From Pleurotus djamor (taxonomy: Eukaryota; Basidiomycota; Agaricomycetes; Agaricales; Pleurotaceae), in the NCBI GenBank assembly GCA_029747585.1, contig JAPEVF010000405.1:1-40357 (forward strand): 40,357 nucleotides of DNA. Reading direction: 5' to 3'. Both the position numbers and the translations under genes were made by a program. Every line of letters starts with the position of its first letter. Position 1 is the first letter of the stretch. Of this stretch, positions 21,661 through 33,214 are shown in pieces. The notes beneath the pieces are model-generated. The model saw nothing but the letters and a program-made list of their open reading frames with translations. It was not told where the DNA came from and searched no databases.

Positions 21661-22843
21661 GCGCCGTCAACGACTCTAGGCAATTCTCAGTATAAGCGGC
21701 TGAGATGTCGGCGATCTTACAAGAGAAGGGCGGTCTGTCAAAGACGGTGAGATTGGCCCACGAAAAATACACAAAAAGTCCTTACAAGGGATTTGAGGGA
21801 TAGAGAGTCGCCAGAGGAGTGCCGAAAGTACCATATTGTCTGGGCAATAGTAATACCATAAAGTCTGTCAGGCATCCCAGGGGTCGTCAACACAAGCAAA
21901 AGTTTTCATTGTTTCCGCGCACTTACGGGCAGGCGAGGATGGTTCCTTGTCAGGGTCACCGTAAGCTACGAGGACGTCGGAATTCCGTAGCGATTTCTTA
22001 CCAACAAGGAGTGGAGACACAAAATGTGCAGTGAGTTTGTACAAGGGCGGGGGAAGCTGCACCATCGTTCAAGGCAGCAACTTCCAACCAGGCTCTGCTC
22101 TTATGTGAAACCGGCCTCCGTCGCATCACGAGAAGCAGCAAGGGTTTCTCATTTCTCAGAAACTCGAGAACTTCATGCCGAGGGAGTCTCCCCCTGTCTG
22201 TCCATGGTGGGAAGTGACCCATCAGTTAGATATGTTCACAAGGCGAGATCATACAGATGGTGGACACTCACGTTGTATAACAGGCAATAGATCAGCAACC
22301 GACGGAAACCTGGATCATGAACACAGGGTATTCCGCTGATCATATCACAGAATCAGGAGAGACGGGAGCTCAAGAGTGACTGACATGGGAAGGTTTGGAG
22401 GGTTGACTCTGGACCAAGAGCTTCGGAATCGTCACAACATTACGACGAGTTGGGCAGAGCCTCCGGCAAGCTTCCCAAGGGGTGGTCTCCAGTCTGAGGC
22501 ATAACTGATTGATCTCATTTCAGTGCGGGGAACATCTATCGAGAAATACTGGCATGTAACCCAAGATTAGAACGGACACGAAGTAACAAGGAGAGAAGAT
22601 GAGAAGGGTTACGTTAGCGCCCACTTCCTGGCCTACAGAAAGTGAGAGTCGAAGGCTCGCATCTATTTATAACGAGACTCAAGTTTTCCCAATAATCGGC
22701 GAATATTTCTCGCATGCCACAACCTAAAGCAATTAGAAACTGAATAGAAAGTCAAAGAAGCGAAGAAAAACGATGATGAGATAGCTACAACAAGACGCGT
22801 CCTCATAGAGTCCGACTCTAAATCATACCACTCAGTCTACTCA
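21661..22843. other. Unassigned region, possibly 5' part of the minus-strand membrane gene
   Basis: Open stretches on the minus strand (for example 22222-21998, LEFLRNEKPLLLLVMRRRPV) have no recognisable family and do not join in frame. The TATA box at 22663-22672 points toward this region, so transcription from about 22.6 kb is plausible. Confidence 0.3.
22663..22672 (-). promoter_or_regulatory. TATA-box-like element without an assigned gene
   Basis: On the minus strand the sequence reads TTATAAATAG, followed by pyrimidine-rich DNA and ATG codons about 115 bp downstream. It may be the core promoter of the damaged membrane-protein gene at 20107-21660. Confidence 0.35.
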
Positions 22844-25800
22844 CTACCACTGGTTGCCCCCAACTTCAATCCAATCTCTCAGAACCCCGCCTCTTTCTAG
22901 CCCAATCTCTTTCGTACACTCTTCCTGCCTCGCAATCGACAAGGCTTCGAACTCTCTTAACAAATTCCCATCAAGAATCCCTTTTGCCAACGGTCGGGAA
23001 ACATATTCGTTCCGTACGATCCTAGCATGATACAAGCATTGATTTTTCAGTTTGCGATACAGGTTGATACACAAAAATCTGACCTGAGGGCACGCGGGTT
23101 CAAGCCCGCCATATGTTGAATATTCCTTGTTAATTGTCCTTGAAGTAATTGGAGTCTCTTATACGCATTCTCTGACAATGGTGTCAAAGCCGTTATGGAA
23201 CCATCAGTGTGACCTAAGTACAGCCGTCATCAGCTACATAACATAGACGAGGGAAGGAGAAGATGGACCACAGAGTAACCGAGCCTGAGGTATAACCGGG
23301 TCTTCTTTTGACCGCTTCGCAGTGAGTATGGACGTTCGATATTCCACCTGGGCATGGAATTCAGCGCGAAGAATCAAGTTTTTTCCATCCTTTGACTCAG
23401 GATCTATCAAGCAACAACCATGGAGTAATTAGCATCTGACGGCTGCAAAAGGAAAACAGAGAAGTACCATTCGGGTCGAAGTCATAGGCGCGCATTACAC
23501 CCTCTTCATCACAAGTAACGATCATCATATCTTCATCCACGAAGAAGAAATCAACCATCGCCGCACAGAGAGGTTGAATATCCTTCCCCAGGATAACCAA
23601 TTTGTACGGATCCTCCTAAGATGCACCAAAATGAATAACGAAGGATCAGTTCCACAAGGAGCATCGCACCTGGAAGGCCACCAGCATGACACTCTTCACT
23701 GCGTCCCCCACAAGCAACATATTCTTCAGCGTCTTCAAAGACGTAACATACAACCCAACATCCAAAAACGCGACCCCAACCAACCGTTCATCAAGATCAA
23801 ACGCACGAACAAAGATCTAAGCCCAAATTCCCATCAGCGGGAGGCGATGGACAAAGGTACAAGAACAGACCTTCTGCCCCATCGAGGAAACCAGATACCC
23901 ATCAAACGCAGCGAGAGCGGTAACAGGTCCCTTGGCATCATCCCTGCACATCAATCTAAACTTGTACCATCGTGACGGCGCGAGATTCGCGTCAGGCACA
24001 ACCTCGACGATCTCGAAGATGTATGTCTATTGGGACAACGAAGAAAGGAGGTTAGCGCGGGCCCTCGCTTGGAGGGCAGAGAAACGCGTACAGCTCCTTT
24101 GACAGCAAGGTCTTCACCACGAACAATGCTTGTACCAACAGCAATGAAGTCCTTGATGCCACTCTCAGTACTAGACGTCTCAAGGCTGACGCAGCAGATA
24201 TCATTGATGAACTCGTTGGTAGCGAATTCATACCTACATAGACCCGGAGAGGTGAGTGGTTGAACGAGGAATAAGTACAGGTACTACACACCCATCGAGA
24301 GTTACCCAGAAGTCAGGCGAAATAAGCTCAAGCGTTGAGCATTCACAAGTAGGCATTGTGATATTCGGAGCTATTACTTCCCGATCAGAACATTGCAAAA
24401 GGAAGAACGATGGTATACTTGAAACACCGACCTTCGGGTTCCCATATACAATTTCCATCCTCGTCGAAAGATGCGAATTTAGCATCAAGTGTAGACGCAG
24501 CAACAACAAGGTTTGTAGACGCATCGAACAAGACATTGGAGTATGGCCTTCCTCGAGGAAGAGACCTCATAGGCAGAGGTCCGCCATACTGGAAATCGGG
24601 TATCCATTCCATGAGAGTGGGGCCCTGTGAGAGGTCGAAATGAGACAGTTGATCGGGAGAACCCAGAGGGAGCGAACGAACCTCATCGGTATACAGCAAA
24701 AATTCAGCTTTTGACTCCCACAGAGAACACGTTGTGAAGGAATGCACAACAGCATGTCCAGAGGGATAGATCTGGACTTCGCTCTTGTCGGTCGCCATCA
24801 ACCAGCTCGGTCGATCACCTGTGAAAAAGACGCCATAGAGTTTCGTCCCTTGCGAAGCGGAAGACGACGATGACGGAGGGGATGTGACAAATGGTATGAA
24901 CTGTCGAGATATTCTTTTCTGCTCCGCAATGACACTCTTTTCCGTCTCTTCATTTCTCTGGATATCAAATGCCCTTGAAAGAACTTGCACAAAGTGGATA
25001 TCCAGGTGCGCGGTTCTAGGTGCGGGTATTACAGTCGGATTGGGGCAGGCCGTGATCTCGTAGACGGCCAATTGACCCGAGCGTATGAAGACCTGTAACG
25101 CGAGCATCGTCAGCCCCAAAGGGATAGCTGAAGTAGACGGAATATAGCAGAAAGGGAAGACTCATGGGTGGAAGGATTTGCTTACGAAAAGGTAAGGACG
25201 GGGAGAAGTTTCGCCAACAGGGGCTATGAGGATTTGTTCAACATCCATGTCTTGTGGCTTCCGCGGAGGGTCTTGAGGAAGCGACAACGCAGGCGGGTCA
25301 TACGAATCAGACAAAACTGATTGGAGCGAGGGTATGGCTGATGTTGAGAAGACCAACGTAAGCTTTGGCAAAGCCCAGATCTAAAACGTAGGAAAACATC
25401 AGATACTGCGAACAAGAAGATAGAGGGGGCAAGCCTGTACCTCCATGATACCTTGCGGTCTAACTAGGATCAACCACTGAGTTTGGGCCCCAGCGTTGAC
25501 GGCACCATGCAGCGTAGTAGTAGCAGGTTTGGATTCAGCTGTGCTACTGGAAGTCGTCGTTGCAGGATGGAACTGCTTGGCAAACAACCCGCTTGTATCC
25601 GTGTAGAAGCAGCCTGTCAGATACCTGGACGTCTAAAATAGCAAAGGGGGGAACGGTTTAGACAAGGGTGATAGGTTCAGTGTGGTAATATAGATTGACC
25701 TTGTCACCCATAGCAGACATATCCTTCCTGCGTATCTTCCCCCTCTCTGTCTCACCGACATACAATCCGATGGAATCATCTTCCCTGAAGATCAACACGA

Positions 25801-28495
25801 ATGGATCGCAAATGCTACACGCCCGTGTCTTCGGCCTCGGTATGTTACTCGCATCCAAGTCCTTGATACTTTGTCGTTCACCACCATCTACAAATACAGA
25901 GCAAAGAATGGTGTCAGAGTGTGAGTAGGGTAAGTGAAGTTAGGCACGCACCAGGCTCTAGCACGCGGATAGCGTTAGACATAACTTGCAGAATTGTGGT
26001 GCGCTGAAAGAAAGGCGCAGCACCGATAGTCGTCCCAGCAATTCGTGTGGTCACAGCGACATCATTTCGAGCTGACTTCCCAGCGATCTACCGAATCGAG
26101 GAAGCTCGATATGAGAATACAACGCCGAGTTGATGATAAAAGATNAAAAAACAGCTCACTCTGGAAACGCCAGGGGACGGATTAGCGTCCGTACTTATAA
26201 TTAGTGTATCGTGATCGGCTTGCATGGGGCGCTCATACGAGATCCCACTTGCTTTCACTGACTGCCGTATGGGTAGAGACCATACCCCTCGAGCCCCGCC
26301 TATAGCGTGAAGCTTCCTTTTGGTATACGAAGGAAGGTCTCGCTAGAAGAATACAAGGGGATCAGGCATAGGACTCAAGGTGCACGGGGATGTCACAACC
26401 TACCTGAAATAGGCTGAAACCGCCCAGAGTCCCAGAGCCTGTGGCCGCGACCAGTTCGGGGACGTATCGTTCCTACGGAAAGAACAGTTAATCCTGCAAA
26501 ACAACGGCTGACTGTGGAAAGCGCACCCCATTTTTAGCTAGAGCAAAAGTCATATCCGAGATGGGTCCAGTGGCAGGGATTGAGTCGCATAAAGAGAGAT
26601 GGACAACCGTCTTCATTTGTTTTACTGGACCGGAGACCCCAGAGGAACCATTAGTAGTAGGAAGTGTCTTGGTCGGTACCCCGTACAGATCTACATGGAA
26701 GAAAAGGATGTTAGTCCACGGCTCAGAGATAACGATAGATGGAATGGATGAGAACTTACCATCGTCTTCATCAAAGTCCATGGAATCGCCCGTATCAGCA
26801 ACAACGCTCAACCCCTTGTCCTTATCCCCTCCGTCCTGACTATCCTCAATTTCTTCTTCAACCCAAGCAACTCTGAGAAGTACCGAATCCCCCGCAACGC
26901 TTCCCACAAGCAAATGCTTCTCATCCAACCTCCTCACTACCTCCGGGATCGTCGTCCTCGCAAGCGGTTTCCCTAGGACTAGCTTTGACACAATTTTACC
27001 GTCGGCAACGATTTCGACCGGGTAGATTGTCCCGTTGGTGAGGATGACGAAAAGGGTCTTCTCATCGGCAAAGATGGCTTGAGCACCTTCGAGAGTTAAG
27101 GGCTCTTTGTCCTTTTGATCTTGTGAGGATAAACTGGGGTAAGGCATGTCAGAAACCCGGGGAGCCCAGCCGTTCACTGGGAGTGATACGCGTCGGGAGG
27201 TATCAATGTAGATGATGGAGTTTGCGGTGAGGAGGGTGACACCTACGAGTGGGGCTAAACAAGGTAGGAGGGAGAAGGAATCATATGGGAGCCCGGACAC
27301 GGATGTAATGATAGGATATTGTTGGTGTGCGAGGTCAACGGTGAAGATGATCAATTTGACTGTGTCCTTGTACTCTGTCATGCGCCTGGTGGTTATAGAG
27401 ATGAGTGTGCATGCTGAGATGTACGAAGAGAGGGGAGCACTTACCCTGTCCATGTCTGTTGAGTCTGGAAGAGAACCGCGACAGTGGGGTTATTGAAGCC
27501 AGGTAAGAAAGTGAAGTCAATGACGTTGCGAATGCTCTCGTCGACCTGCTCAGCTAGGTCGAGTACGAAGCTGGGCGAATAAGGGATATCTCTAGTCGAC
27601 GATCAGAATTGACGCATCGCCAAAAAGTGATGGGTCACGTACTTGGCGGCTTCTTCGGGATCCAACATATCAACATCCACCTGAGATTGGTGGAAAGGAA
27701 GGATGGCCAACGCGTCCTTAGGTAAAGCTAAGGCTACACAACGCGATTCGGGGTCACTTCTGAGTTTGGCTCTGAAGAAAGCGGGGTCGAAGGACATCTG
27801 CAGCCATTGGGTGTAAAGAAGACACGGAAACATATGTAAATGAGTGGTACTTACCATTTGAGGGGCCCTCTCGTATGTATGTATTGAAACCGTCTGCAAG
27901 TCGTTGACTGCGTCCGACCATTCTAGGAGCGCGATTTTCGCGTCCTTAAACGACACCACGAGACGTTCAAGATGGTCTTCAGCCGATGCCAGCGTTTTCA
28001 CGCCTGCTAGCCCAGTGACGACGCCATGCAACCTATGTTCCCGGACATGGTATATACGCGTAATAGTCGGCGAGGCGACATCCTTACGCCCAGTAGACTA
28101 AAATCACATCAGCACAAACTTTTTCCTTGTACAGTTTCAGACAGTGTGATTCACAGCAGAAAATGACATCCAGCGAGTAAACAAAAAGTTACCTGAGCTA
28201 CATTGATGAAACCATCCCCTCTTTCCTCCATCTCGACCTCTCCTTCCACAGCCTCAGTCCCCTTCCTCATTTTTCCCTTTTTCTCGCGTTCCTCATCTGC
28301 CAGCGTAGAGGTTGGAGGCGGTAAGGGCTCTTCCCGCACATCGAAGATGTGAAGCAAATTCGACCGTGCGACGACGAGGTTACATACGATCTTGACTCCG
28401 GGTTGAAGGGGTGAGTGCGGTATCAGTTTGAGAGACGTTACGTGCTCAATTCCGCTCGGGGGGAGGATGTCATGATGAAGGGCATGGAGGACCAT
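22844..28495 (-). CDS. CFT1: Cleavage and polyadenylation specificity factor, CPSF160/Cft1 subunit
   Basis: Cft1/CPSF160 is the large scaffold of the mRNA 3' end processing complex in the nucleus; it is built of three beta-propellers (MMS1-like N-terminal and CPSF-A C-terminal domains). The ATG at 28495 opens VLHALHHDILPPSGIEHVTS and CNLVVARSNLLHIFDVREEP, hallmark N-terminal blocks; the first exon is 28495-28193. Roughly twenty exons follow; for example RDIPYSPSFVLDLAEQVDES and NVIDFTFLPGFNNPTVAVLF (27.5 kb), YVPELVAATGSGTLGGFSLF (26.4 kb), SRACSICDP-like FVLIFREDDSIGLY (25.8 kb), CPSF-A blocks YEFATNEFINDICCVSLETS (24.2 kb), KSVMLVAFQ, and the C-terminal GILDGNLLREFEALSIARQE (last exon 23021-22844). 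I estimate about 1,400 aa; I did not trace every junction. An N at 26145 falls in an intron. Probably functional. Confidence 0.93.
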
Positions 28496-28749
28496 GGTGG
28501 TTTTGGTGACTCCGAGCGGAAGACTGAGACGGCGCCAAACTGGATGCCCCTTAGACAACTAGGGATCCCCTCTCCGGGCAGGTGCGTTCACTAGGATTGT
28601 TCCTGGCGCAGGATATTCTTGGGTGGGTCATTGCTACGATCATTGCTACTACAAGTGGTGTAATCTAGCAAGTACGTAGGTTATACTCAAGTCAGAATCC
28701 ATCAATCATCATACTATGAATCATAGTAAACGAAACAAGGATGGTTCAA

Positions 28750-29719
28750 TCAGTTGGGTCCGACTAAGAAGAAACAAGGCAGCTTTGCGAAGAGCTCACG
28801 TCCCAGAAAATCAGCGATTTCCTTCTTTACCTTTGGACAAGATAAGCATTTCTGCTCCATCTCGATAAACTCCAATGGCCCAGTGAGTGAACCACTTGCC
28901 TCCAAGACAAAGTCNAGCAGGGGTTCGAATGTTGCTCTCGCAGTGGTTGCAGTGCGAGAATTTGGTTCCGAGAGCAAAATTGTCTGGAGATCCCATGAGC
29001 CAGCTAATCATTTCTTTATAGCCATCCATGGTGATCACGACATCTTCCATGGTCAACAAGGATTGGTTGCATGATTTAAGGCCACGGACCGAGAGGTCAT
29101 AATAGGCCAAAGCCAAGGGGAGGCGGAGGTCGTGACGAGCTCCAGAGGTCCACGAAAGCCGTATCAATGCTTCAGCTGAAGGAGGCTCCCGGGGGAAGCA
29201 ATTACGGGCGATCCAATCCTTTTGTTTGGCTGGCCAATCTTTTTGGATCAACTTTATGAGTTGCTCATAGAGTGGTGAGGCTTCGTATTTCCTTGCGAGT
29301 TTGAGAGAGCCGCCTATCTCCCCCAGAGTATCACCGCATTCTTCAGTAAAGATGGGGCTAGAATAATGCATCAATGAAAAGATAAATGACAAGGAAATTT
29401 CTGGTGCGTACATTGGATCGTATAAGACACGTAAAAAGCCTCTTAGGTCTGTCGTCTTGTCATGAAGCACGATTAGAGGTACTCCGTCATACGTGTCCCC
29501 TCCTGCTGTCGACTCAAGAGGCTGAGGTAATTGGAACATATCGCGAAAGATGGCCGATGCGTTTGCGAGCAGCGTCTTGTGAACGCGGAAATAGGTTACT
29601 TGAGTGCCATCTTCGTCGGGGTCATCTTTGGAAGATAGAACAACGCTCCCGTCGTCAAAGTACAGTTTTGGGTCACGTATCTCTGAGTCTGAGCAATGGG
29701 AGCGCTCGAGGGCAGGCAT
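28750..29719 (-). CDS. BTB/POZ-domain protein, copy 2
   Basis: A single-exon gene of 322 aa once the ambiguous base at 28915 is ignored. The frame before it ends CESNIRTPA and the frame after it continues DFVLEASGSLTGPLEFIEME; removing the N aligns the two without a gap to copy 3 (NTIETSIDFVVKA), so the N is an assembly artefact. The BTB domain occupies about residues 15-110: DPKLYFDDGSVVLSS, VTYFRVHKTLLANASAIFRD, VPLIVLHDKTTDLRGFLRVL. A helical middle (LKLARKYEASPLYEQLIKLI, LRLPLALAYYDLS) and a C-terminal zone with paired cysteines (CNHCES, CLSCPK), possibly metal-binding, follow. This family is expanded in agaricomycetes; partners are unknown. Start chosen by agreement with copy 3 and the ATG at 29719. 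Confidence 0.82.
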
Positions 29720-30959
29720 GGTTCAAGCTAGGATCAAACTCTGTGGCGGGAGAATGATGAGAGGGCGAACAACAAACTCGTCCCAGTTTTGAGCATTTGG
29801 GCCCCAGGGCATGTCAGAAACACGTTGCTTAGCTTCGTCCAAACCTTTTACCCAGACTTTCAGGTTACGCAAAGCGTGCACGACCGCGTGTCTCGGCTAG
29901 AGGAGTCTAAGACACAAAGAGTAGTCAACGTGCGACAGTCATTCGTGGATATCATCATAAACAAAATTGCCCCAGTGCATAGTATAGCATTGGAGGCAGA
30001 GAAACTGATGGGTGGAAGTGGCTGGACTTTTGGCGTTTAGCTTCACGCGATGCTGCAAACTTGAAGGAGCACTGCGAAGAGGTCTCAGGCCTCAGGCTCC
30101 TGTTGACTCCTACGTGAAAGGCGCCCAACGAAGCCACGCGTCTGATGGCATTCTGGATTCCGTACGTATGTCATGAACGACATAGACTCTCTCTCTGAGA
30201 AACTTTGACTTGACTCTAACTTGACTCTAACTTGACTTTTCCACCACCTTTCCACCACTTAACTTGAGCGAAGCCTCCCTTAGAGTAAGTATTCAGAAGA
30301 TCACGGCCACCCGCTAAGCTTATCCTATTGTGGTTACGTCCTTCCTACTCACTCGGAGGCTGAAGCTTACTTGGCTTCCTTTTGAATGCACTCATTCTAG
30401 ATGTCACGGCTCTGTTTCTCGAGAGCTTATGCTGCGACTATAGAGCTTAACTCGGGAGTCCAGTCAACCGACTCCCGAGTCGGTGATTGGACCAACGCGG
30501 ACTCGACTCGGACTGAAGCTCTTCCTCTGGTGTGATGTACAGAGCTTATTCGGTGCTTCTGGTGGGACAGAGACTAGTTCTGGTCCTGCAAAAACTTCAG
30601 GAATTGAGCATTGCACGCCTGGCGCCTCGGAGAACAATTAAACCCGATCGCAGTGCGACCTACGTATGCTCGTTCCCCCATGACTATGTGGAAGAGGGGG
30701 AGAGGAGGAACGATCGAGCTTCTCGCTCACTTTCCTTCCTTTGCGGAGCATCCAAATCTCAATACAAGTTGCAGATCCCAGNTTTTTTTTTCTTGCTACC
30801 TTGCCGCGTGCTGCCACTCATACAAGCTCGTTCGAAGGGTTCTTAATCGGACCAGGTCTCGTCTGCAACCTCCCCCGGTTCTTCCTTTCTTCTTCCCCCT
30901 CACACTCTTTTTTCTTCAAGTCGTCCGTCGCCTTCGTGGTTGTTTGCCTTAGTGGCAGC
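29720..30959. other. Intergenic region with small repeats, upstream of the amidase gene
   Basis: No gene could be supported. An 83-codon plus frame at 29789-30040 has no recognisable content. An 11-bp unit TTGACTCTAAC is repeated in tandem at 30210-30231 with partial copies on both sides, and an inverted repeat lies at 30451-30479. DNA just before 30960 is pyrimidine-rich, as expected for a start region; an N at 30782 sits at a T run. Confidence 0.5.
30451..30484. repeat. Nested inverted repeats (hairpin)
   Basis: CTCGGGAGTC (30451-30460) and GACTCCCGAG (30470-30479) are perfect 10-bp complements around a 9-nt loop. Overlapping it, ACCGACTC and GAGTCGGT (30467-30484) form a second 8-bp perfect palindrome with a 2-bp spacer. 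Role unknown. Confidence 0.6.
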
Positions 30960-33214
30960 ATGTCGACCCACCAACGCGCTTGGTAAGTAAAGTATGTTCA
31001 ATCCTATGTTTGTTTTTTCTGATTTTTTCTGTGANTTTTTTCACGGTTTTTAGCGCATGGAAACATCGCCAACTGCAGGAAAACATTTCCTCTCTCCCCC
31101 CTTCGTTCTCCTTCCCCCTCTCTCAGCAAGATCGCTCAATACATGAACTATCCATCCCCCAGCTCGTCCAGAAATCCACATCGAATCAACTGTCGCTGGG
31201 TGATATCCTAACAGCGTACGCGAAGAAATCATTAATCGCACATGAACGGACGAATTGTCTTTCCCATATTCGCTTTCAAGGTGCTCTGCTTGATCACCAA
31301 CAAGTGCCACCTACTGCTACGGATCAAGCCAAAGCTTTCAGGGAGCGCCCGTTGCTGGGTGTACCCGTAAGCGTGAAGGATACCATCGATGTCGAAGGCT
31401 GCGATTCGACGATCGCGTGTTCACGGAACCTCAATAAACCCGCTCCTTCTTCGTCTGCTATCGTTCAACTTCTCCAAGACGCAGGCGCCCTCGTTCATTG
31501 CAAAACCACCGTGCCGCCTCTTTTATTTGCTCTCGAAACCACCTCTGATGTCTTTGGCACCACTCGTAACCCCGTTAACCCAGCCTTTTCCTGCGGTGCC
31601 TCCTCTGGTGGAGGTGCAGCTCTGCTTGGCGGCCGGGGGGACGAAGATAGATGTCGGGAGTGATATTGGTGGGAGTGTGAGGATTCCCGCCGCGTTCTGC
31701 GGGCTTTGGAGTTTGAAGGGGAGTAGAGGGAGATTTCCTGTCGAAGGGCATAGGAGCTCGGTACAGGGGCTGGAAGGGGTTGATCTGGTTTGTGCACCGA
31801 TGGCCGGCAGTTTGGCCGATCTGAGTGTGTTTTGGAAGGCTGTGGTGGGGATGAAGCCTTGGGAGTACGATCATTCGTGCATACCATTGGAATGGAGGGA
31901 TGTCAATATTCTGGAGGCGAGGAAGAAGGTTAAATGGGGTGTTGTTTGGGATGATGGTACGTTATCTGGAATCTCGCTTTTGTCGCGCACATTTCCCTTT
32001 TTGCTCATGAATCCTTAGGTTTGATTCCACTTACTCCCGCGTGTAAACGAGCCATCGATGAAACTGTCGCTGCGCTTAAGGACCAGGGCCACGAGGTCGT
32101 CGATCTTACCAGACCGACGATCCCAAGTACTTCTACTACCGCTATACCACCTTCGGAAGTGATCCCTAGTATTCAACGAGGGCTGGGGATTGCGAATCAA
32201 TTGATGTTCGCTGATGGAGGTACGCTTCTTTTTCCTCGACGTCGTTCCTACGTATGGTCTTCTGATTTTCTTTCATCGTCACAGCTGAACAACTTCAAGC
32301 CCAACTTGAGCCCTCTGAACGAGCGTCGCCGTTGGTTACCTCGTTGTTTCCGTTGTTCCCGCTGCTAAGGCTTCTGAAAGCGGTCAAATCGACCGTCGAA
32401 CTGCTGCCGCGATGGGCGTGTAGATGGATGAAGAGAGGTCTGGTGCGCTCCGCACGGTTTGTTGGAGGGGAGGCATTGAAGGAAGTTGTTGCCGTGGTTC
32501 TTCACGCTGGTGATAAACCCAAGGACTTGACGAAGATAGGGACGGAAGGGATTATCGGAATGGGAGAGAAGAGTATTGTCGAAGAAAGAGAGCTGGTAAA
32601 GGCCAGGGACGCGTACAGGGAGGAATGGCGGAAGAGGGTTTGGGAGGAGGAGAACCTCGACTTCGTCATCTGTCCGGTTATGCCTTGTCCTGCCGTGCGA
32701 CATGGCGAGGCAGAGGGGGCGAAATTCCCTCGTGGAAGTGATGGGGAGAAGGGGAAACGGGGGAGGAAAGGTCTCGGATTCGAGGCTCCTGGAATGACCT
32801 TGATCTGGAATTTGGTGCGTCTTTCATTCCTCCACTCTTTCAGCGTCGAGTTATTAATACTGACCGACGTTTTTTTCGTTTTTTTTTCGTTGACAGTTGG
32901 ATTATTCGGCTGGCGTGATGCCCATTACAACCGTTGATAAGGACGTTGATCGCCTCCCTGAGGAGTTCTGGGAGAGCGACCCGTTCGAGAGGATGGGAAA
33001 CGTTGCGAAGGCCGTGTGGAGGGTCTACGGATGCGTTGGCGAAGATATTCGACGGGAACCCTGGGAAGGAGACCGAGGCAGCTTTGAAGAAATGCATGGA
33101 CTTCCTGTCGGTATCCAGATCGTTGGGAAGAGGTGGGAGGAGGAGAAAGTGTTGGAGGGAATGAACGTCGTGAACGAGGCGTTGCGGGTTTGGAACTCCA
33201 AGGCGGCGATATGA
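30960..33214 (+). CDS. Amidase-signature hydrolase (FAAH-like), one extra base in the catalytic motif
   Basis: Five exons, 30960-30982, 31054-31956, 32019-32219, 32285-32814, 32897-33214, would give 657 aa if one base is dropped. Amidase-signature enzymes hydrolyse amides with a Lys-cisSer-Ser triad. Visible: GVPVSVKDTIDVEG (Lys116), then FSCGASSGGGAALL (cis-Ser191), then AAGGTKIDVGSDIGGSVRIP (nucleophile Ser215). The spacing 75 and 24 residues equals that of rat FAAH (Lys142, Ser217, Ser241), but only if one G at 31628-31629 is removed; as written the frame shifts inside this motif and stops soon after. All downstream exons are intact, including VICPVMPCPAV and MHGLPVGIQIVGKRWEEEKV. A stretch of hydrophobic residues at LVTSLFPLFPLLRLL may associate with membrane. 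Substrate unknown (fatty-acid amide or small amide). Confidence 0.85.

Noticed and set aside
23080..23115. tRNA T-arm-like GCGGGTTCAAGCCCGCC
   Set aside because: It is coding sequence of CFT1 (the reverse strand reads GLNPRACPQ before a splice donor) and no acceptor or anticodon stems can be formed around it.
29789..30040. 83-codon plus-strand frame after the second BTB gene
   Set aside because: No recognisable domain, no supporting promoter or neighbouring exon; likely chance.
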